Assembly (NCBI RefSeq): GCF_013618865.1
Contig: NZ_JABSOE010000013.1
Location: forward strand, 1 to 64,000
Length of the DNA: 64,000 bases
Direction of reading: 5' to 3'
From: Phocaeicola faecicola
Lineage (GTDB): Bacteria > Bacteroidota > Bacteroidia > Bacteroidales > Bacteroidaceae
Positions within the stretch are counted from its first letter, which is position 1. Each line of letters starts with the position of its first letter. Of this stretch, positions 18,100-27,928 are shown in pieces. The notes below the pieces were generated by a model, which made no database searches, was not told where the DNA came from, and saw nothing but the letters and a program-made list of their open reading frames with translations. The position numbers were made by a program, and so were the translations under genes.

Positions 18100-21000
18100 T
18101 TAATTATTGTTTTTTGAATTATGGACGTTTTGTATATATTTTTGACCATTTTCATCAATACCCAATAATTTATAAAGCTGTGTATTTATATCTTTATCAT
18201 AATCAATCAAACTATTGGTATCCGTATAATCTAATAAATCTGGAACTTTTTTCGCTAATGAAGTAAGCGATTCGTCCGTTAGGAGAAACGCAAAACGAAT
18301 AACCTCACTCGTTGCGTATTTGAAGAAATTACGAGCTTCTTTTTCTGTCGCAAATGTTTTTAACGCTACACGTGAACGTCCAAATGCGCTATGATTATCA
18401 ACAATAGCTATCTGGTTACTACGCTTTTGTCCTCCAGCATTAGCACTGGAAACAATTACTTTCCACTTATTCAAATATTCACTTCCTGATGTTATAACGT
18501 TTTTATCAGCAATATACCAACGAGCTCTTCCGCTTTTACCAGCTTTGTCATTAGTAAAAAGTTTTATCTCTGTCTCCGGATTATAATAATCACCATCATT
18601 GTATTCTTTTACGAGAGAAGGATTCTTTTCAACAAAATCACTTTCAATAGAGAATAAATTACGAGGAAGTATGGAGTCATGCAAACATCCGAATGATTTG
18701 ATTGCATTATCTAATCTTTTTATAATTTCATTATCTTGTGGGTTAAGAGAAAACATATCATTTCCTGGATTGTTAGCTTGGACAGTAATCGTTTTACCAT
18801 CTACAGAATATTTATATGTAAATCCATATTCTTTCTTTTCCATGTTTTTTAGTACAATGGAAAGTCCATCTGCAATAGCTACATCTTTAAAAATATCTTT
18901 AGAACAAGGGAAAAATTCAAGTAGAGCTAAATGGGGATCATTCATTTGAGTCAAACCGAATTTTTCAAGTCCTTTTCCTGAACGATGAATCCACCGAGAG
19001 CCTGGATATATTAAGGCTGTATATTTCCCTATCTTTTCACTGATAGTTTGGAAATATTGAAAGATACTTATGCTAACTTTTTGTCCGTTTGTACTTTCTT
19101 TCTGATCAACAACCTCTTGATATGGTGGATTTCCCACTATAGCATTAAATTTCATATTGTCATTATCTATGGCTTTCCAGTAAGAACGACCTTTGGCAAC
19201 TTTGGCTATAAAGTTTTCGGGCTTATTCTTAATCTGGTTGATTAAATCTTCAAAATATCTTGTATTTACTTTAGCTTTACGGAATCCTACAAGCGTGCGT
19301 TTGGTAATACTCTTTGCCATCGGAGTCTTACAGATGACAAAGATGTTCTCAGCTATTACCTTATCCCATACAGCCTGCTGCTCCTCTACCGTTTCTACAG
19401 CAAACAGAGAAGCCTTCACTCTGGCCCGGTAAATGCCATACGCCATATAGAGCGGATAAAGTCCGGATTTGGAATTGATTTCCAGAATACGGGATTCAGG
19501 AGAAAATACTTCTGCAGTAACTTCTCCTTTGTCTATAAACCGTGGTTCAGAAATCACATTCTGATACTCCGTGTCATAGAAGTTATAGCCTCCAAGACAG
19601 TCACCGAGGTGCATGTTTACCACGCGCCACGGAGTAAGCACCGTTTCCTTGTCCGGATTACGGAAAGTACTGAAGATGTCCGTAATTCGTTCGATTCGTT
19701 CCTCAATACTCAGTTTGTCCGCAGCACGGGCTATCGCACGGATTCGTTTTCCGGCAGCACAGAATATTTCCGGATCATAGTATTTTTTGAAGCTGTTGAA
19801 TTTCTGTTTGGTCACTCCCTTTGGCATGAACTCTTCCCATGACTGCGGGTCAATGAGTGAGGCAAAATTATCAATCGTGATTTCCTGATTCTCATCACTC
19901 AGTTCCGCACCATAAATCAACAGGGGCATACGGATGGATATGCCACGGAGTATGGAAATGGCCGCTTCTCTGTTCTTGGTTTTCTTTTTCAGTTCTTCCA
20001 GCCGCTTCCGATCTTCCTCTGTAAGTTCCTTCTTTGGTTTCTTCTCCAGCTTCTCCTTTTCCTCGTATTCCTCATTGTTCAGGCCTTGACTGTTGATGTC
20101 CACCTGGTTGGTCTTGGGCATGGCCTTGGTCTGACCGATAATCTTTTTCAGGTCATCGAATTCCTGTAGTTCCAAATCATCCAGTTTCATCAGCTCATCG
20201 TTATACAGACTGCTGTCTTCAAACCCGTTACGGACGACACGTTCCACATATACCCGTTTCAACTGTTCCAACATACGGGGTACATCAAAGCGGTTCATCT
20301 GTGAGCCCTCTATGGATATGATGGGACAGAAATTGATAAACTCACCCATAGCCTTACGGTCGCTTTGTGAAGTTTTTCCGGCTTTGGACGATATTTTGGC
20401 TGTTTCGGCAATCACTTTCAGGGTACGGTCAGGAGCAAAATCAAAAACATAGCACTGCTCCTTCATCCGTCCGTTGATGGTGGCTGGTGTCTGTACGCGG
20501 AAGATGGTCTGCATATAACTGGATGCGGCTGTATTATAAGAACCGGACAACATGAATACGGCTGTCCATGCCTTTACACTTACTCCGGTCGTCAGCCGTC
20601 CGCAAGAAAGGGTAATGGTCCGTGTGGCATCCGGATCTTTTCCGATAGCCTTTTCCACGGCTTCCAGGGCATCACGGCTTTCCTCGTCCTGATCACCGTC
20701 ACCGGCTACATTGACCACCTTGAAATGCTGGAACACCGGATGTGTCTGGAGCATGGCACTCAGTGCCCGTGCTTCCTTCACGCCGGGCACCATCCAGAGG
20801 GTATGGCGGAAAATATTCCGATATTCCTCGTTGGCATATGGATAAAGGCTGTCCTTGTCTTCCTTGGTAAGAAGATTCAGAAAAGCCAGCACATCTTTTT
20901 CATGACAGAAACCGCCGGATTCATTGACCCGGAAAAATTCCCTGAAGTTAAAGGCGACATCCTCATCCACAAATTCATGAAGCAGCCGTCCCAAATCGTA

Positions 21001-22092
21001 GGTATAGATATTGAGTGTAGGCAATGAGGCATACGGATTGGGATCACCAAAATGTAGTTCGTCCCAGCTCACCTTGGCCCGCTGTTCCATCACATAGTCC
21101 CATGTATAAATTTCATCTTCCTTGAAATCATCCAGCAGGTTGAATGGAGTACCTGACAGACGCAATACTTTGGTCTGTTCTTTGACCAGCTCTCCCATAA
21201 CCGCTTTACCCAGTTCGGTCTGGGTGCCTTCGTGCGCTTCATCCACGATAATCAGGTCCCAATCGGTAGCAAACACTTCGTTGTTTTTGTCGAAGTTACC
21301 ACCCACAAGTTCAGAACCACGCAAATCCTGCATGGAGGCAAAATAGACATAATGCAATCCGTGGCTTTCTGCCCGCCGTTCAAGACTGCTGTAGCTTTCT
21401 CCGTTGTTCTTGGAACCGTATGCAAAATCCTTGCGGTCGTAAAATATCTTACCGAAATCCTCAAACCATCCGGAATCCACCACAGGGCGATGAGTCAGAA
21501 TCAGGGTGCGCTGAAACTCCATATCCTTGACAACCTGCAGAGCAGAAAGGGTCTTTCCGAAACGCATCTTTGCGTTCCAGAGCATCTGGTTGCCTTTCTT
21601 AAACTGTTTCTTGGTCTTGCTGATGGCTTCCTGCTGTTCCGGTCGAAATACAATTGGGGAATATTCACGGGTAATTTCCGTTGATGAAAGGGAATTCCGC
21701 CCTTCCTTTACAGCCGCAATGGCACGCTTGACGGTTTCCAGGTCGGTGATGAACCATTCATTGGCTTTGTTGACTGTATCGAAGACTTTCTTTTTGACGC
21801 CGGAGCGTTCCAAGACATTGTGTACCTCTTTGTCGTTGAATGAATGGAGTCCGCCACGGTTGTAAACGGTCAGTTCTGTATATAGCAGATCGTATGCGAT
21901 GCCTGCCGTCTGCGTGTATTGGTTGATACGCTTTCTTGCCGTTTCATTGAGTGCCTTGCTGTTAGGAGACAGACCGAACACGTTTTCATCCTCACAGGTT
22001 GCCTCGCCAATCTTCAGGCATCCATGGTGCGCCGTATCATTGATACGAAACACATAGATAAGTTTTAGTTTCAGGGACGATGTGAATCTCAT
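18100..22092 (-). CDS. Restriction-modification fusion: GIY-YIG-like domain, helicase, Eco57I-type methylase
   Basis: This 1330-residue protein begins with a GIY-YIG-like domain (LIYVFRIND and LKIGEAT, about 11-32). A superfamily 2 helicase core follows, with a Walker A WNAKMRFGKT at about 172-181, DEAH at 284-287 and LSGTPF. A C-terminal Eco57I-type adenine methylase domain has NPPY near residue 987. It starts within the stop codon of the methylase-like gene upstream, forming a two-gene RM operon. Element B holds a related system in which helicase and methylase are separate genes. The operon has no fixed promoter that I can see. An invertible promoter lies just upstream of the first gene. 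Confidence 0.82.
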   Translation of the reverse strand: MRFTSSLKLKLIYVFRINDTAHHGCLKIGEATCEDENVFGLSPNSKALNETARKRINQYTQTAGIAYDLLYTELTVYNRGGLHSFNDKEVHNVLERSGVKKKVFDTVNKANEWFITDLETVKRAIAAVKEGRNSLSSTEITREYSPIVFRPEQQEAISKTKKQFKKGNQMLWNAKMRFGKTLSALQVVKDMEFQRTLILTHRPVVDSGWFEDFGKIFYDRKDFAYGSKNNGESYSSLERRAESHGLHYVYFASMQDLRGSELVGGNFDKNNEVFATDWDLIIVDEAHEGTQTELGKAVMGELVKEQTKVLRLSGTPFNLLDDFKEDEIYTWDYVMEQRAKVSWDELHFGDPNPYASLPTLNIYTYDLGRLLHEFVDEDVAFNFREFFRVNESGGFCHEKDVLAFLNLLTKEDKDSLYPYANEEYRNIFRHTLWMVPGVKEARALSAMLQTHPVFQHFKVVNVAGDGDQDEESRDALEAVEKAIGKDPDATRTITLSCGRLTTGVSVKAWTAVFMLSGSYNTAASSYMQTIFRVQTPATINGRMKEQCYVFDFAPDRTLKVIAETAKISSKAGKTSQSDRKAMGEFINFCPIISIEGSQMNRFDVPRMLEQLKRVYVERVVRNGFEDSSLYNDELMKLDDLELQEFDDLKKIIGQTKAMPKTNQVDINSQGLNNEEYEEKEKLEKKPKKELTEEDRKRLEELKKKTKNREAAISILRGISIRMPLLIYGAELSDENQEITIDNFASLIDPQSWEEFMPKGVTKQKFNSFKKYYDPEIFCAAGKRIRAIARAADKLSIEERIERITDIFSTFRNPDKETVLTPWRVVNMHLGDCLGGYNFYDTEYQNVISEPRFIDKGEVTAEVFSPESRILEINSKSGLYPLYMAYGIYRARVKASLFAVETVEEQQAVWDKVIAENIFVICKTPMAKSITKRTLVGFRKAKVNTRYFEDLINQIKNKPENFIAKVAKGRSYWKAIDNDNMKFNAIVGNPPYQEVVDQKESTNGQKVSISIFQYFQTISEKIGKYTALIYPGSRWIHRSGKGLEKFGLTQMNDPHLALLEFFPCSKDIFKDVAIADGLSIVLKNMEKKEYGFTYKYSVDGKTITVQANNPGNDMFSLNPQDNEIIKRLDNAIKSFGCLHDSILPRNLFSIESDFVEKNPSLVKEYNDGDYYNPETEIKLFTNDKAGKSGRARWYIADKNVITSGSEYLNKWKVIVSSANAGGQKRSNQIAIVDNHSAFGRSRVALKTFATEKEARNFFKYATSEVIRFAFLLTDESLTSLAKKVPDLLDYTDTNSLIDYDKDINTQLYKLLGIDENGQKYIQNVHNSKNNN

Positions 22093-23123
22093 GCTTCTTC
22101 ATTTATGAGGTCGATAAATCGGATTCGTTTCCCCTTTTTGCCTGTTGCCTTGTCCGTAGCCCGCCAGTCCTTGATAATACAGTAAATTCCGTTGTGCTTG
22201 GTCAGGTCATTTTTCAGACAGCCCTCGCACGGCTCCCGTCTTTCAATCGTACCGAACAGACTTGGTTCCATCCGCACACGTTCTCCGCAACTGTCAGGAA
22301 CAACACCTTTCAGTCCGTCCATCTGCCATACATTCCAGGAGATGATATAGGCTATATGGTTGATGGATTTAATTTGCGGATCTTTACCGAACTTGTTCCG
22401 GTAATATTCGATGAAGGATAAGAGAAGGGCTTCACGGGCAAGAAGAAGACTGTCACCCTGCCATTCATAGGCATAGATGCTTCTGTAAGCATCCTTGGCT
22501 GCCTCCAGCCATTCACGCGTTGTAGCAGTATTCTCACTGACAATACGGAGCTTACGGTCAAGCAGACCGATACGTTTCTCCACGGGAATGAATGTTCCGG
22601 TAGTCGTATCATACCTGCTTACCAGATAAGGAGCTTCTCCACAGGTGATTTCCAAGCGGTTTTCTCGTACATAGTCTTTCCATGTCCTGCCTTCAGGAAA
22701 AGCAATCTTATTAGGATTGATTTCCCATGAATGTGTACCGTCTTTAGATGTCACTTCATGGTTGAATACATCCTTTCTGCCAAACCAGGCTTCATCGATA
22801 AGGTTGTTCTGGGCATTACATATCCAGGACGGAGTAAATACTTCCGCCATTTCCCGGGAACGTGTGCTTTGGGTATCCCTGTGTTTCAGAACACGGGGCA
22901 TGACCACATGACCGTTCTCTCCGGTTATCAGCTCCGGAAGAATCTGCGATCCGTATTCATAACCTCTGCCTAGCGGTTCATAATCGGAAGTAGCCCAGAA
23001 TATGTTACACTGTTTTCCTTCCTTACTCGTTGTATGATCTTTGAGCAAGGTATTCAGCAAGTCGGGTGAAAGTTCTTTCAGCTTGTTCTCCTGTATGTCG
23101 GCTTCTCCGGTCGTTCTCTCCAT
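22089..23123 (-). CDS. Restriction-modification methylase-like subunit
   Basis: This 344-residue protein resembles the family annotated as restriction endonuclease subunit M. Recognisable blocks are EVFTPSWICN (about 90), CGEAPYLVSRYD (about 165) and SWNVWQMDGLKGVVPDSC (about 270). It lacks an obvious NPPY catalytic motif, so it may provide target recognition or assist the Eco57I-type domain of the next gene. It is the first gene of the RM operon, coupled to the helicase fusion by an ATGA overlap. It starts 48 bases from the inverted repeat of the switchable promoter, whose current direction would leave it unexpressed. Confidence 0.75.
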   Translation of the reverse strand: MERTTGEADIQENKLKELSPDLLNTLLKDHTTSKEGKQCNIFWATSDYEPLGRGYEYGSQILPELITGENGHVVMPRVLKHRDTQSTRSREMAEVFTPSWICNAQNNLIDEAWFGRKDVFNHEVTSKDGTHSWEINPNKIAFPEGRTWKDYVRENRLEITCGEAPYLVSRYDTTTGTFIPVEKRIGLLDRKLRIVSENTATTREWLEAAKDAYRSIYAYEWQGDSLLLAREALLLSFIEYYRNKFGKDPQIKSINHIAYIISWNVWQMDGLKGVVPDSCGERVRMEPSLFGTIERREPCEGCLKNDLTKHNGIYCIIKDWRATDKATGKKGKRIRFIDLINEEA

Positions 23124-23170
23124 CTTCTTTCTGTGCGTAAAGGGGATGAGAAAGTCCCGGTGTCTGCGTC

Positions 23171-23349
23171 TTTCTTAGACAGAGGGAGATTTCAGGCTAT
23201 AAGGCTGATTTGCTGATGAATTATATGTAGGATTGCTAAACTACAATTGAAATTCAATGACTTCCGGATGAAAATCCAACGGCCGGAATTGCAGGATTTT
23301 CAATAAAATGTATAACTTTGCGCAAGAGTGAGTCCCTCTGTCTAAGAAA
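23171..23349. promoter_or_regulatory. Invertible promoter segment controlling RM system A (currently OFF)
   Basis: A perfect 17-bp inverted repeat, TTTCTTAGACAGAGGGA at 23171-23187 and its complement at 23333-23349, bounds 145 bases. Inside is a plus-strand promoter: ATTG at 23288-23291 and TAACTTTG at 23313-23320, 21 bases apart. It points to the right, away from the RM operon. Inversion would place it at about 23200-23207 on the minus strand, some 70 bases ahead of the methylase gene. A tyrosine recombinase gene lies directly beside the segment. The layout matches known Bacteroides phase-variable promoters. Confidence 0.82.
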
Positions 23350-23378
23350 TGAATGCTTTTGCTAAACGTTCTCCAATC

Positions 23379-24581
23379 CTACAGACTTTTCAGAATTTGT
23401 GCGTTGGCTTTGTCCACTACGGAATTGTCCAATGAGGCCAGATAAATTTGTGTGGTCGCCTCGGAATCATGTCCCATCCCTTCACTGATAACCGAAATCG
23501 GAATGTTCTTGCCTTTGGCTGCGCTTGCCCATGAATGACGGGCACAGTACATGCTAAGAGGAACGGATATATCGGCCAATCTGGCTATTTCTTTAAGATT
23601 TCTGTTTATTCCGGACATGACATTCCTGTAATGCTTGTGCGTATCCTTAAAAGGATATTTCAATACCGGCAAAAGATAAGGACTGAGACTGTCTTCCGGG
23701 TATTTGCCGACAATCTCCTGCATACATTTTTCCCATCTGATAACCAGCTGCTGCCCGGTCTTTCGTCTGCGATACGATAAGAATCCATTCTGAAGATCTT
23801 TCTTTTTTAGGTGAGCCATATCTATGAACGACATGCCACGGGTATAGAAACTGAACAGGAACATGTCCCTTGCAAATTCCAGATTAGGCTGTAAGGACAG
23901 ATCCAGATTCTTCATACGCTTGATGGCGGATAAGGAAACGGCACGCTTGACGGTCTTGTCCACTCCCGTATAGACATGCCTGAAAGGATTACGCTGTTCC
24001 ACCAGTTCCTTTTCCAGGGCACGGTTATATACCGCCCGAAGGATACGCATGTAGAATGAACTGGTATTCCGTACGGCACCTTTCCCATGAAGGTAGGCTT
24101 CATAAAGCTGCATCAAATCCGAATCAATTTCGGACAGCAGAACATCCCTGTCCCTTCTGAACTGCATGAAACTTTTCAGGGTGCAGGAATAATTTTCAGC
24201 CGTGCGCATCTTGCCCATTTGTTTGAGACGGGCTATGATGCCCTGCATAAAGTTGAACAGCGACTGTCCCTCTGTATTGTTTTGAAAAGAAGCGACAATA
24301 TCATCTGCCGTATATGCAGCTTTCCGGTTATCCAGTTGGCGGATAATCATGTCCAGTCGTTTCAAGTCCCATTCCATGCGTTCCTGCAAGGAAAGAAGCA
24401 GATTGCTTCGTTCCGAACTAACAACAATGATACAGCTTCCAGCTTCGTTCCATTCATCCGTAAATATCCGGTAATCCGTCTTTAACTGACGGATTACACG
24501 GTTCTGAATAATCTGATAATAAATGGTACCTTCCTTTCCCTCTATGGTGGAAGGTCTGAATTTTACTTTCACACTGGCCAT
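23379..24581 (-). CDS. Tyrosine recombinase, probable invertase for the adjacent promoter
   Basis: This 400-residue tyrosine recombinase starts MASVKVKFRPS and ends with CARHSWAS (box II H-x-R-H at about 345) and the nucleophile region TTQIYLASLD. It is nearly identical to the recombinase at 39.5-40.7 kb in element B, with only scattered substitutions. Its gene ends 30 bases from the invertible segment. It is the last gene of the mobilization operon, following the membrane protein gene by 1 base. It may act as a DNA invertase rather than as the integrase of the element, because another integrase gene lies at the element end. Confidence 0.85.
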   Translation of the reverse strand: MASVKVKFRPSTIEGKEGTIYYQIIQNRVIRQLKTDYRIFTDEWNEAGSCIIVVSSERSNLLLSLQERMEWDLKRLDMIIRQLDNRKAAYTADDIVASFQNNTEGQSLFNFMQGIIARLKQMGKMRTAENYSCTLKSFMQFRRDRDVLLSEIDSDLMQLYEAYLHGKGAVRNTSSFYMRILRAVYNRALEKELVEQRNPFRHVYTGVDKTVKRAVSLSAIKRMKNLDLSLQPNLEFARDMFLFSFYTRGMSFIDMAHLKKKDLQNGFLSYRRRKTGQQLVIRWEKCMQEIVGKYPEDSLSPYLLPVLKYPFKDTHKHYRNVMSGINRNLKEIARLADISVPLSMYCARHSWASAAKGKNIPISVISEGMGHDSEATTQIYLASLDNSVVDKANAQILKSL

Positions 24582-24582
24582 A

Positions 24583-25062
24583 TCAATCGGATTCAGATTT
24601 TACCTGTAATTTAAGTTTCTCCTGCATCAGGCTGTCGGAAACAGCTTTCAGCTCGTTTTCGTACCCGTCAGCCTGTTTTCTGACCCAGTCGATGGCCTTC
24701 TCGTCACGATGGATGTCGAAAACCTTGTTCAGCCAGAGAATATCTTCCGGAGTACACCCGCTCCAGGAGCGGATGGCACGGAACTTCAGGGCATCATCCG
24801 CATATTGCCGGTTGGACTGCCAAAGTCTGATATTTCCCCATAAGGACAGGCTGCATACCACGCCCATTCCGATCAAAAGAGAAAATACTTTGCTTGACCT
24901 GATGTCAAAACTATGCCGGTGAATATGCCTTACGCATGTCGGGATCACTTCTTCTGCCTGTCTGCCAGTTGGTGTTCCGGTCTTCTGTTCCAGCTTCCCG
25001 TTTATCATCTCAATCTTGTTCTTGATTTCTTCAAACAAAACATATACATTGTCTTTTTCCAT
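24583..25062 (-). CDS. Mobilization-associated single-span membrane protein
   Basis: This 159-residue protein has an N-terminal coiled coil (about 5-25), one membrane segment at about 58-76 (SLLIGMGVVCSLSLWG) and a charged C-terminal coiled coil. It lies between the relaxase and the recombinase, exactly where element B has a 257-residue protein of the same layout. I infer an accessory role in mobilization, perhaps coupling the relaxosome to the conjugation machinery at the membrane. Sequence similarity between the two is low by eye. Confidence 0.6.
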   Translation of the reverse strand: MEKDNVYVLFEEIKNKIEMINGKLEQKTGTPTGRQAEEVIPTCVRHIHRHSFDIRSSKVFSLLIGMGVVCSLSLWGNIRLWQSNRQYADDALKFRAIRSWSGCTPEDILWLNKVFDIHRDEKAIDWVRKQADGYENELKAVSDSLMQEKLKLQVKSESD

Positions 25063-25065
25063 ACT

Positions 25066-25986
25066 TTACCATCTTATTTTACGTTGTTTTTTCTTTTTCT
25101 TCTTTCTCAAATAATCGTCCGGATAACCTTCCGGTTGTTCCGGTTGCAGGTTCGGTGTGAACAGACCTAAAGAACCGCTGTACAATTCACTGCCATGCGA
25201 TTCTTGTTGCCATATCGGTTCACTTTGAACAGCTACCTGTCTTTGGGTTTCCGAATGTGACGGTGTCTTTAACGCGGCATCTATCTTGGAATAGCTGAAC
25301 TGCCTGTCAATTTTGGAACCGCTGAAGGAATAGCCGTTCATGATGAACACGATACCCTGTACTTCATCGGATTTCCCCTTGTATTTGAACCGTACATCCA
25401 CTCCCTTTTCGCTTAATCCGGCAATCAGCTCCTTCCAGTTATCAGATCTTCTGACTTCCGTTTTAAGCAGACTGTAAAGTTCATATTTTGTCTTGTCCGG
25501 TTCCCTTAAGCGTTCAGTCTTGACATGATCCTTGCCTTTGGCCATGTGCAGACCATATTTCAAGGTCAGTTCCTTGCAGATGCGTGCACTCCGTAACCGC
25601 TCGTTTTTGTCGGATATGGTCCTGCCATCATTGTCTATCCGGTTGTAGGCGATATGTATATGGGGATGCTCCTTGTCGAAATGTCTGGCTATAAAGAACT
25701 GCGTGTTCCTTATGCCCATCCGTCCCATGTATTCCAGAGCAATTTCTGCCATAATCCGGCTGGTCAGCCTGCTTTCATCCTCTCTGGAAAATCCCAGTGC
25801 AATGTGTCCGACCGGTCTGGATACTTTCGGATTCATGCCGGCCTGTGCTTCGAAAGCCTTTGTTATTGTGTTAACATCCTCAATGAACAAGCCGGCATGT
25901 GCGATAATCCTGGCATCCTTTTTACTGTCAATGATATAGCCGGTAACCTCACGGAATCCGCTTCCCTTTACAATCTTCGCAATCAT
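25066..25986 (-). CDS. Relaxase / mobilization nuclease (MobB-like)
   Basis: About 306 residues from the ATG at 25986, which overlaps the MobC-like gene by 4 bases (ATGA). The family start MIAKIVKGSGFREVTGYI is clear. The metal-binding histidines of relaxase motif III appear as HFDKEHPHIHIAYNRID near residues 125-140. The protein nicks the oriT and pilots the strand during transfer by a helper conjugative element. The C terminus is lysine-rich (KKKKKKQRKIR). The gene order MobC, relaxase, membrane protein, recombinase is shared with element B. Confidence 0.88.
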   Translation of the reverse strand: MIAKIVKGSGFREVTGYIIDSKKDARIIAHAGLFIEDVNTITKAFEAQAGMNPKVSRPVGHIALGFSREDESRLTSRIMAEIALEYMGRMGIRNTQFFIARHFDKEHPHIHIAYNRIDNDGRTISDKNERLRSARICKELTLKYGLHMAKGKDHVKTERLREPDKTKYELYSLLKTEVRRSDNWKELIAGLSEKGVDVRFKYKGKSDEVQGIVFIMNGYSFSGSKIDRQFSYSKIDAALKTPSHSETQRQVAVQSEPIWQQESHGSELYSGSLGLFTPNLQPEQPEGYPDDYLRKKKKKKQRKIRW

Positions 25987-26348
25987 AGCAGGATATGGTT
26001 CAGCAGTTCTTCGATTCTTGCCACCTGTACACGGCATTCCAGCTTTGCCGTATCGAACCCTCCGGCATTTGCCTTATGAGCCAGCTGGTTCAGATTGTTC
26101 GCCATACCGCATAGCTTACGGATATAGTCGGAATGTTCCGCTGTAAGTCTTTGCCGGACATATCCCTTACGGAAACATTCCCTCAGGTATTCGCTTGCCG
26201 ATATGCCTGCGCTTCTTGCCCTGCTTTTCAGCGTGTAGTAATCCGGTGTCGCCAGTTTCACGGTAACACGATATTTCAGTTTGTCGGTCGTACTCTTTGG
26301 AGGACGGCCGCCCTTGTTGTTTCTTTCTGTATTCTGTTTCTTTTCCAT
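25983..26348 (-). CDS. MobC-like relaxosome accessory protein
   Basis: This 121-residue protein begins with a basic stretch (NNKGGRPPKS) and contains a ribbon-helix-helix-like region followed by the family signature MANNLNQLAHKAN at about 90-103. Proteins of this type bind oriT and help the relaxase nick. It lies just downstream of the proposed oriT and is coupled to the relaxase gene. The counterpart in element B is at 37358-37732. Confidence 0.85.
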   Translation of the reverse strand: MEKKQNTERNNKGGRPPKSTTDKLKYRVTVKLATPDYYTLKSRARSAGISASEYLRECFRKGYVRQRLTAEHSDYIRKLCGMANNLNQLAHKANAGGFDTAKLECRVQVARIEELLNHILL

Positions 26349-26403
26349 CTGTTGACTATTGTATAAAATGAATGTACTGATTAGACCAGCGGGATGAACC
26401 TCT

Positions 26404-26462
26404 CACTGCCTCTTGTAGTGGGAGCAAGCGGTTTCGGTCTGCCCGAAACACAAACTTGCTCC
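26404..26462. other. Candidate origin of transfer (oriT) of element A
   Basis: An inverted repeat, GGAGCAAG at 26421-26428 and CTTGCTCC at 26455-26462, encloses a second one (TTTCGG and CCGAAA). A CACT/AGTG hairpin lies beside it at about 26404-26420. Read on the minus strand it aligns with the nested repeat ahead of the mobilization genes of element B. It lies 56 bases upstream of the MobC-like gene. The rest of the gap to 27205 shows no gene that I can support. Confidence 0.65.
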
Positions 26463-27205
26463 ACTAAAAACCAGAGTCCCGCTATTTTGAGCAGCTCTGA
26501 ATATGCCCTCTATAAATTCGGGAGAAATAATACCGTTGTCGGTATCATCTTATGGAGGGGACAGGCCTGTTTTTCCGTTTCTGTTCATCATGTATTTTCT
26601 CATTTTGTTTGCCATGTTCCGATATATCTCGGAATGAATTGTCTGGCAAAAAAAGAATATAAGTTTCCAATAGTCAAACAGTTGGTAGGGATGTGGCAAT
26701 AATGTGCCTTGTTGCAGTTTGCATGCAGGGCAATCGGTGTAGAATGCGGCATTTTTCCTGTTTGATGAAACAATGAACCGGGGATTCAAACAGTTACTGA
26801 TCTATTGACTTGAATATTTACTGACTTAATGTCGTATTGTCGTACTGTAGTAAATATTCATGTCTGTGAATCATTGAAGGAACACTTCTTTGCTTCCTTA
26901 TCTAATCAATGGCTTGGAAAAGTGATGAAGTAAGGTTACATGGAAATAAACCATTCCTTATCCATTGCTATGGACCTTTATTGAATCAGGTTCATAGATC
27001 TTTTATTCTGTAATTCATTATCGGATGGAGTCCCTGAATATAGGGATATTTAAAGAAAAGGATATGAAAGTGGCCTCATAACTAAGATAATCAGCGCCAC
27101 ATGCTGCCAGTTAGGCGGAAACCATTGCCTTTCAGAATATATGGCTTTTCTTTGTCGCAAACAACGAAAAAAGAATAAATATCAATCAACAAAAAAGGAA
27201 ACGAT

Positions 27206-27517
27206 ATGGAATTTGTAGGAATAGAAAAACAACTGTTTGAAGAATTGGTGCGTAAGTTTGAATACTTTGAACATCGGGTCATGGAAATTTGCAACTGGGA
27301 GAACGACAGGACGTTGCACAAGTGGATGGACAATCAGGACGTATGCCGGTATCTGAACATCTCGCCCCGTACCCTGCAGACACTCCGTGATAACGGTACC
27401 CTGCCTTTTTCTCAAATCAATCACAAAATATTCTACAAACCGGAAGATGTACAGGGTATCGTCAAGAAAGTTGAGGACAGAAGAAAAGAGGCTCTTTACA
27501 GAGGCCGTAACATATAA
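27206..27517 (+). CDS. Helix-turn-helix protein (excisionase-like), first of a pair
   Basis: This 103-residue protein has a MerR/excisionase-type winged helix at about 40-85 (WMDNQDVCRYLNISPRTLQTL and FYKPEDV). Such pairs are standard in Bacteroides mobilizable and conjugative elements, where relatives act as excision factors or regulators. It is close to the protein at 35890-36210 of element B (shared core SPRTLQTLRDNGTL). It is followed 33 bases later by a second protein of the same fold. Confidence 0.8.
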   Translation: MEFVGIEKQLFEELVRKFEYFEHRVMEICNWENDRTLHKWMDNQDVCRYLNISPRTLQTLRDNGTLPFSQINHKIFYKPEDVQGIVKKVEDRRKEALYRGRNI

Positions 27518-27550
27518 CAGTTAAACAATAACCACTAAATCCATAATAAC

Positions 27551-27853
27551 ATGAGTGAACTGAGAACAGACAGCAGAGAATGGGTACACCGTATCATGGG
27601 AAGTCTTGACCGTATGCTGGTCGGGATTGAGAATCTGGCGGTCGGAAATCGTCCCGTACTGGGTGGCGAACGCTATCTGACCGATAAGGAAGTGTCGGCA
27701 CAATTAAAACTGAGCAGACGTACGCTTCAGGATTATCGTAATGAAGGGAGAATATCCTATTATCAGTTGGGAGGTAAAATCCTTTATCGGGAGAGTGATA
27801 TTGAGAAAATGCTTCAGGAAAATTATCGGGAAGCATATATGAGTGGTAAATAA
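27551..27853 (+). CDS. Helix-turn-helix protein (excisionase-like), second of a pair
   Basis: This 100-residue protein has the same winged-helix fold at about 42-90 (LTDKEVSAQLKLSRRTLQDY, GGKILYRESDIEKML). Its counterpart in element B is at 35544-35873. Together with the preceding gene it probably regulates excision or the mobilization genes. A strong terminator follows directly. Confidence 0.8.
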   Translation: MSELRTDSREWVHRIMGSLDRMLVGIENLAVGNRPVLGGERYLTDKEVSAQLKLSRRTLQDYRNEGRISYYQLGGKILYRESDIEKMLQENYREAYMSGK

Positions 27854-27858
27854 AAGAT

Positions 27859-27915
27859 AAGCATAAAGGCTGTGTGCCGGTCTGGATGAACCGATGTCAC
27901 ACAGCCTTTATGCTT
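27859..27915. terminator. Bidirectional terminator between convergent genes
   Basis: A perfect 18-bp stem (27859-27876 and 27898-27915, core AAAGGCTGTGTG) with a 21-base loop lies between the helix-turn-helix gene and the Fic gene, which end toward each other. It should serve both. Confidence 0.85.
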
Positions 27916-27928
27916 GTATGATGAACGA

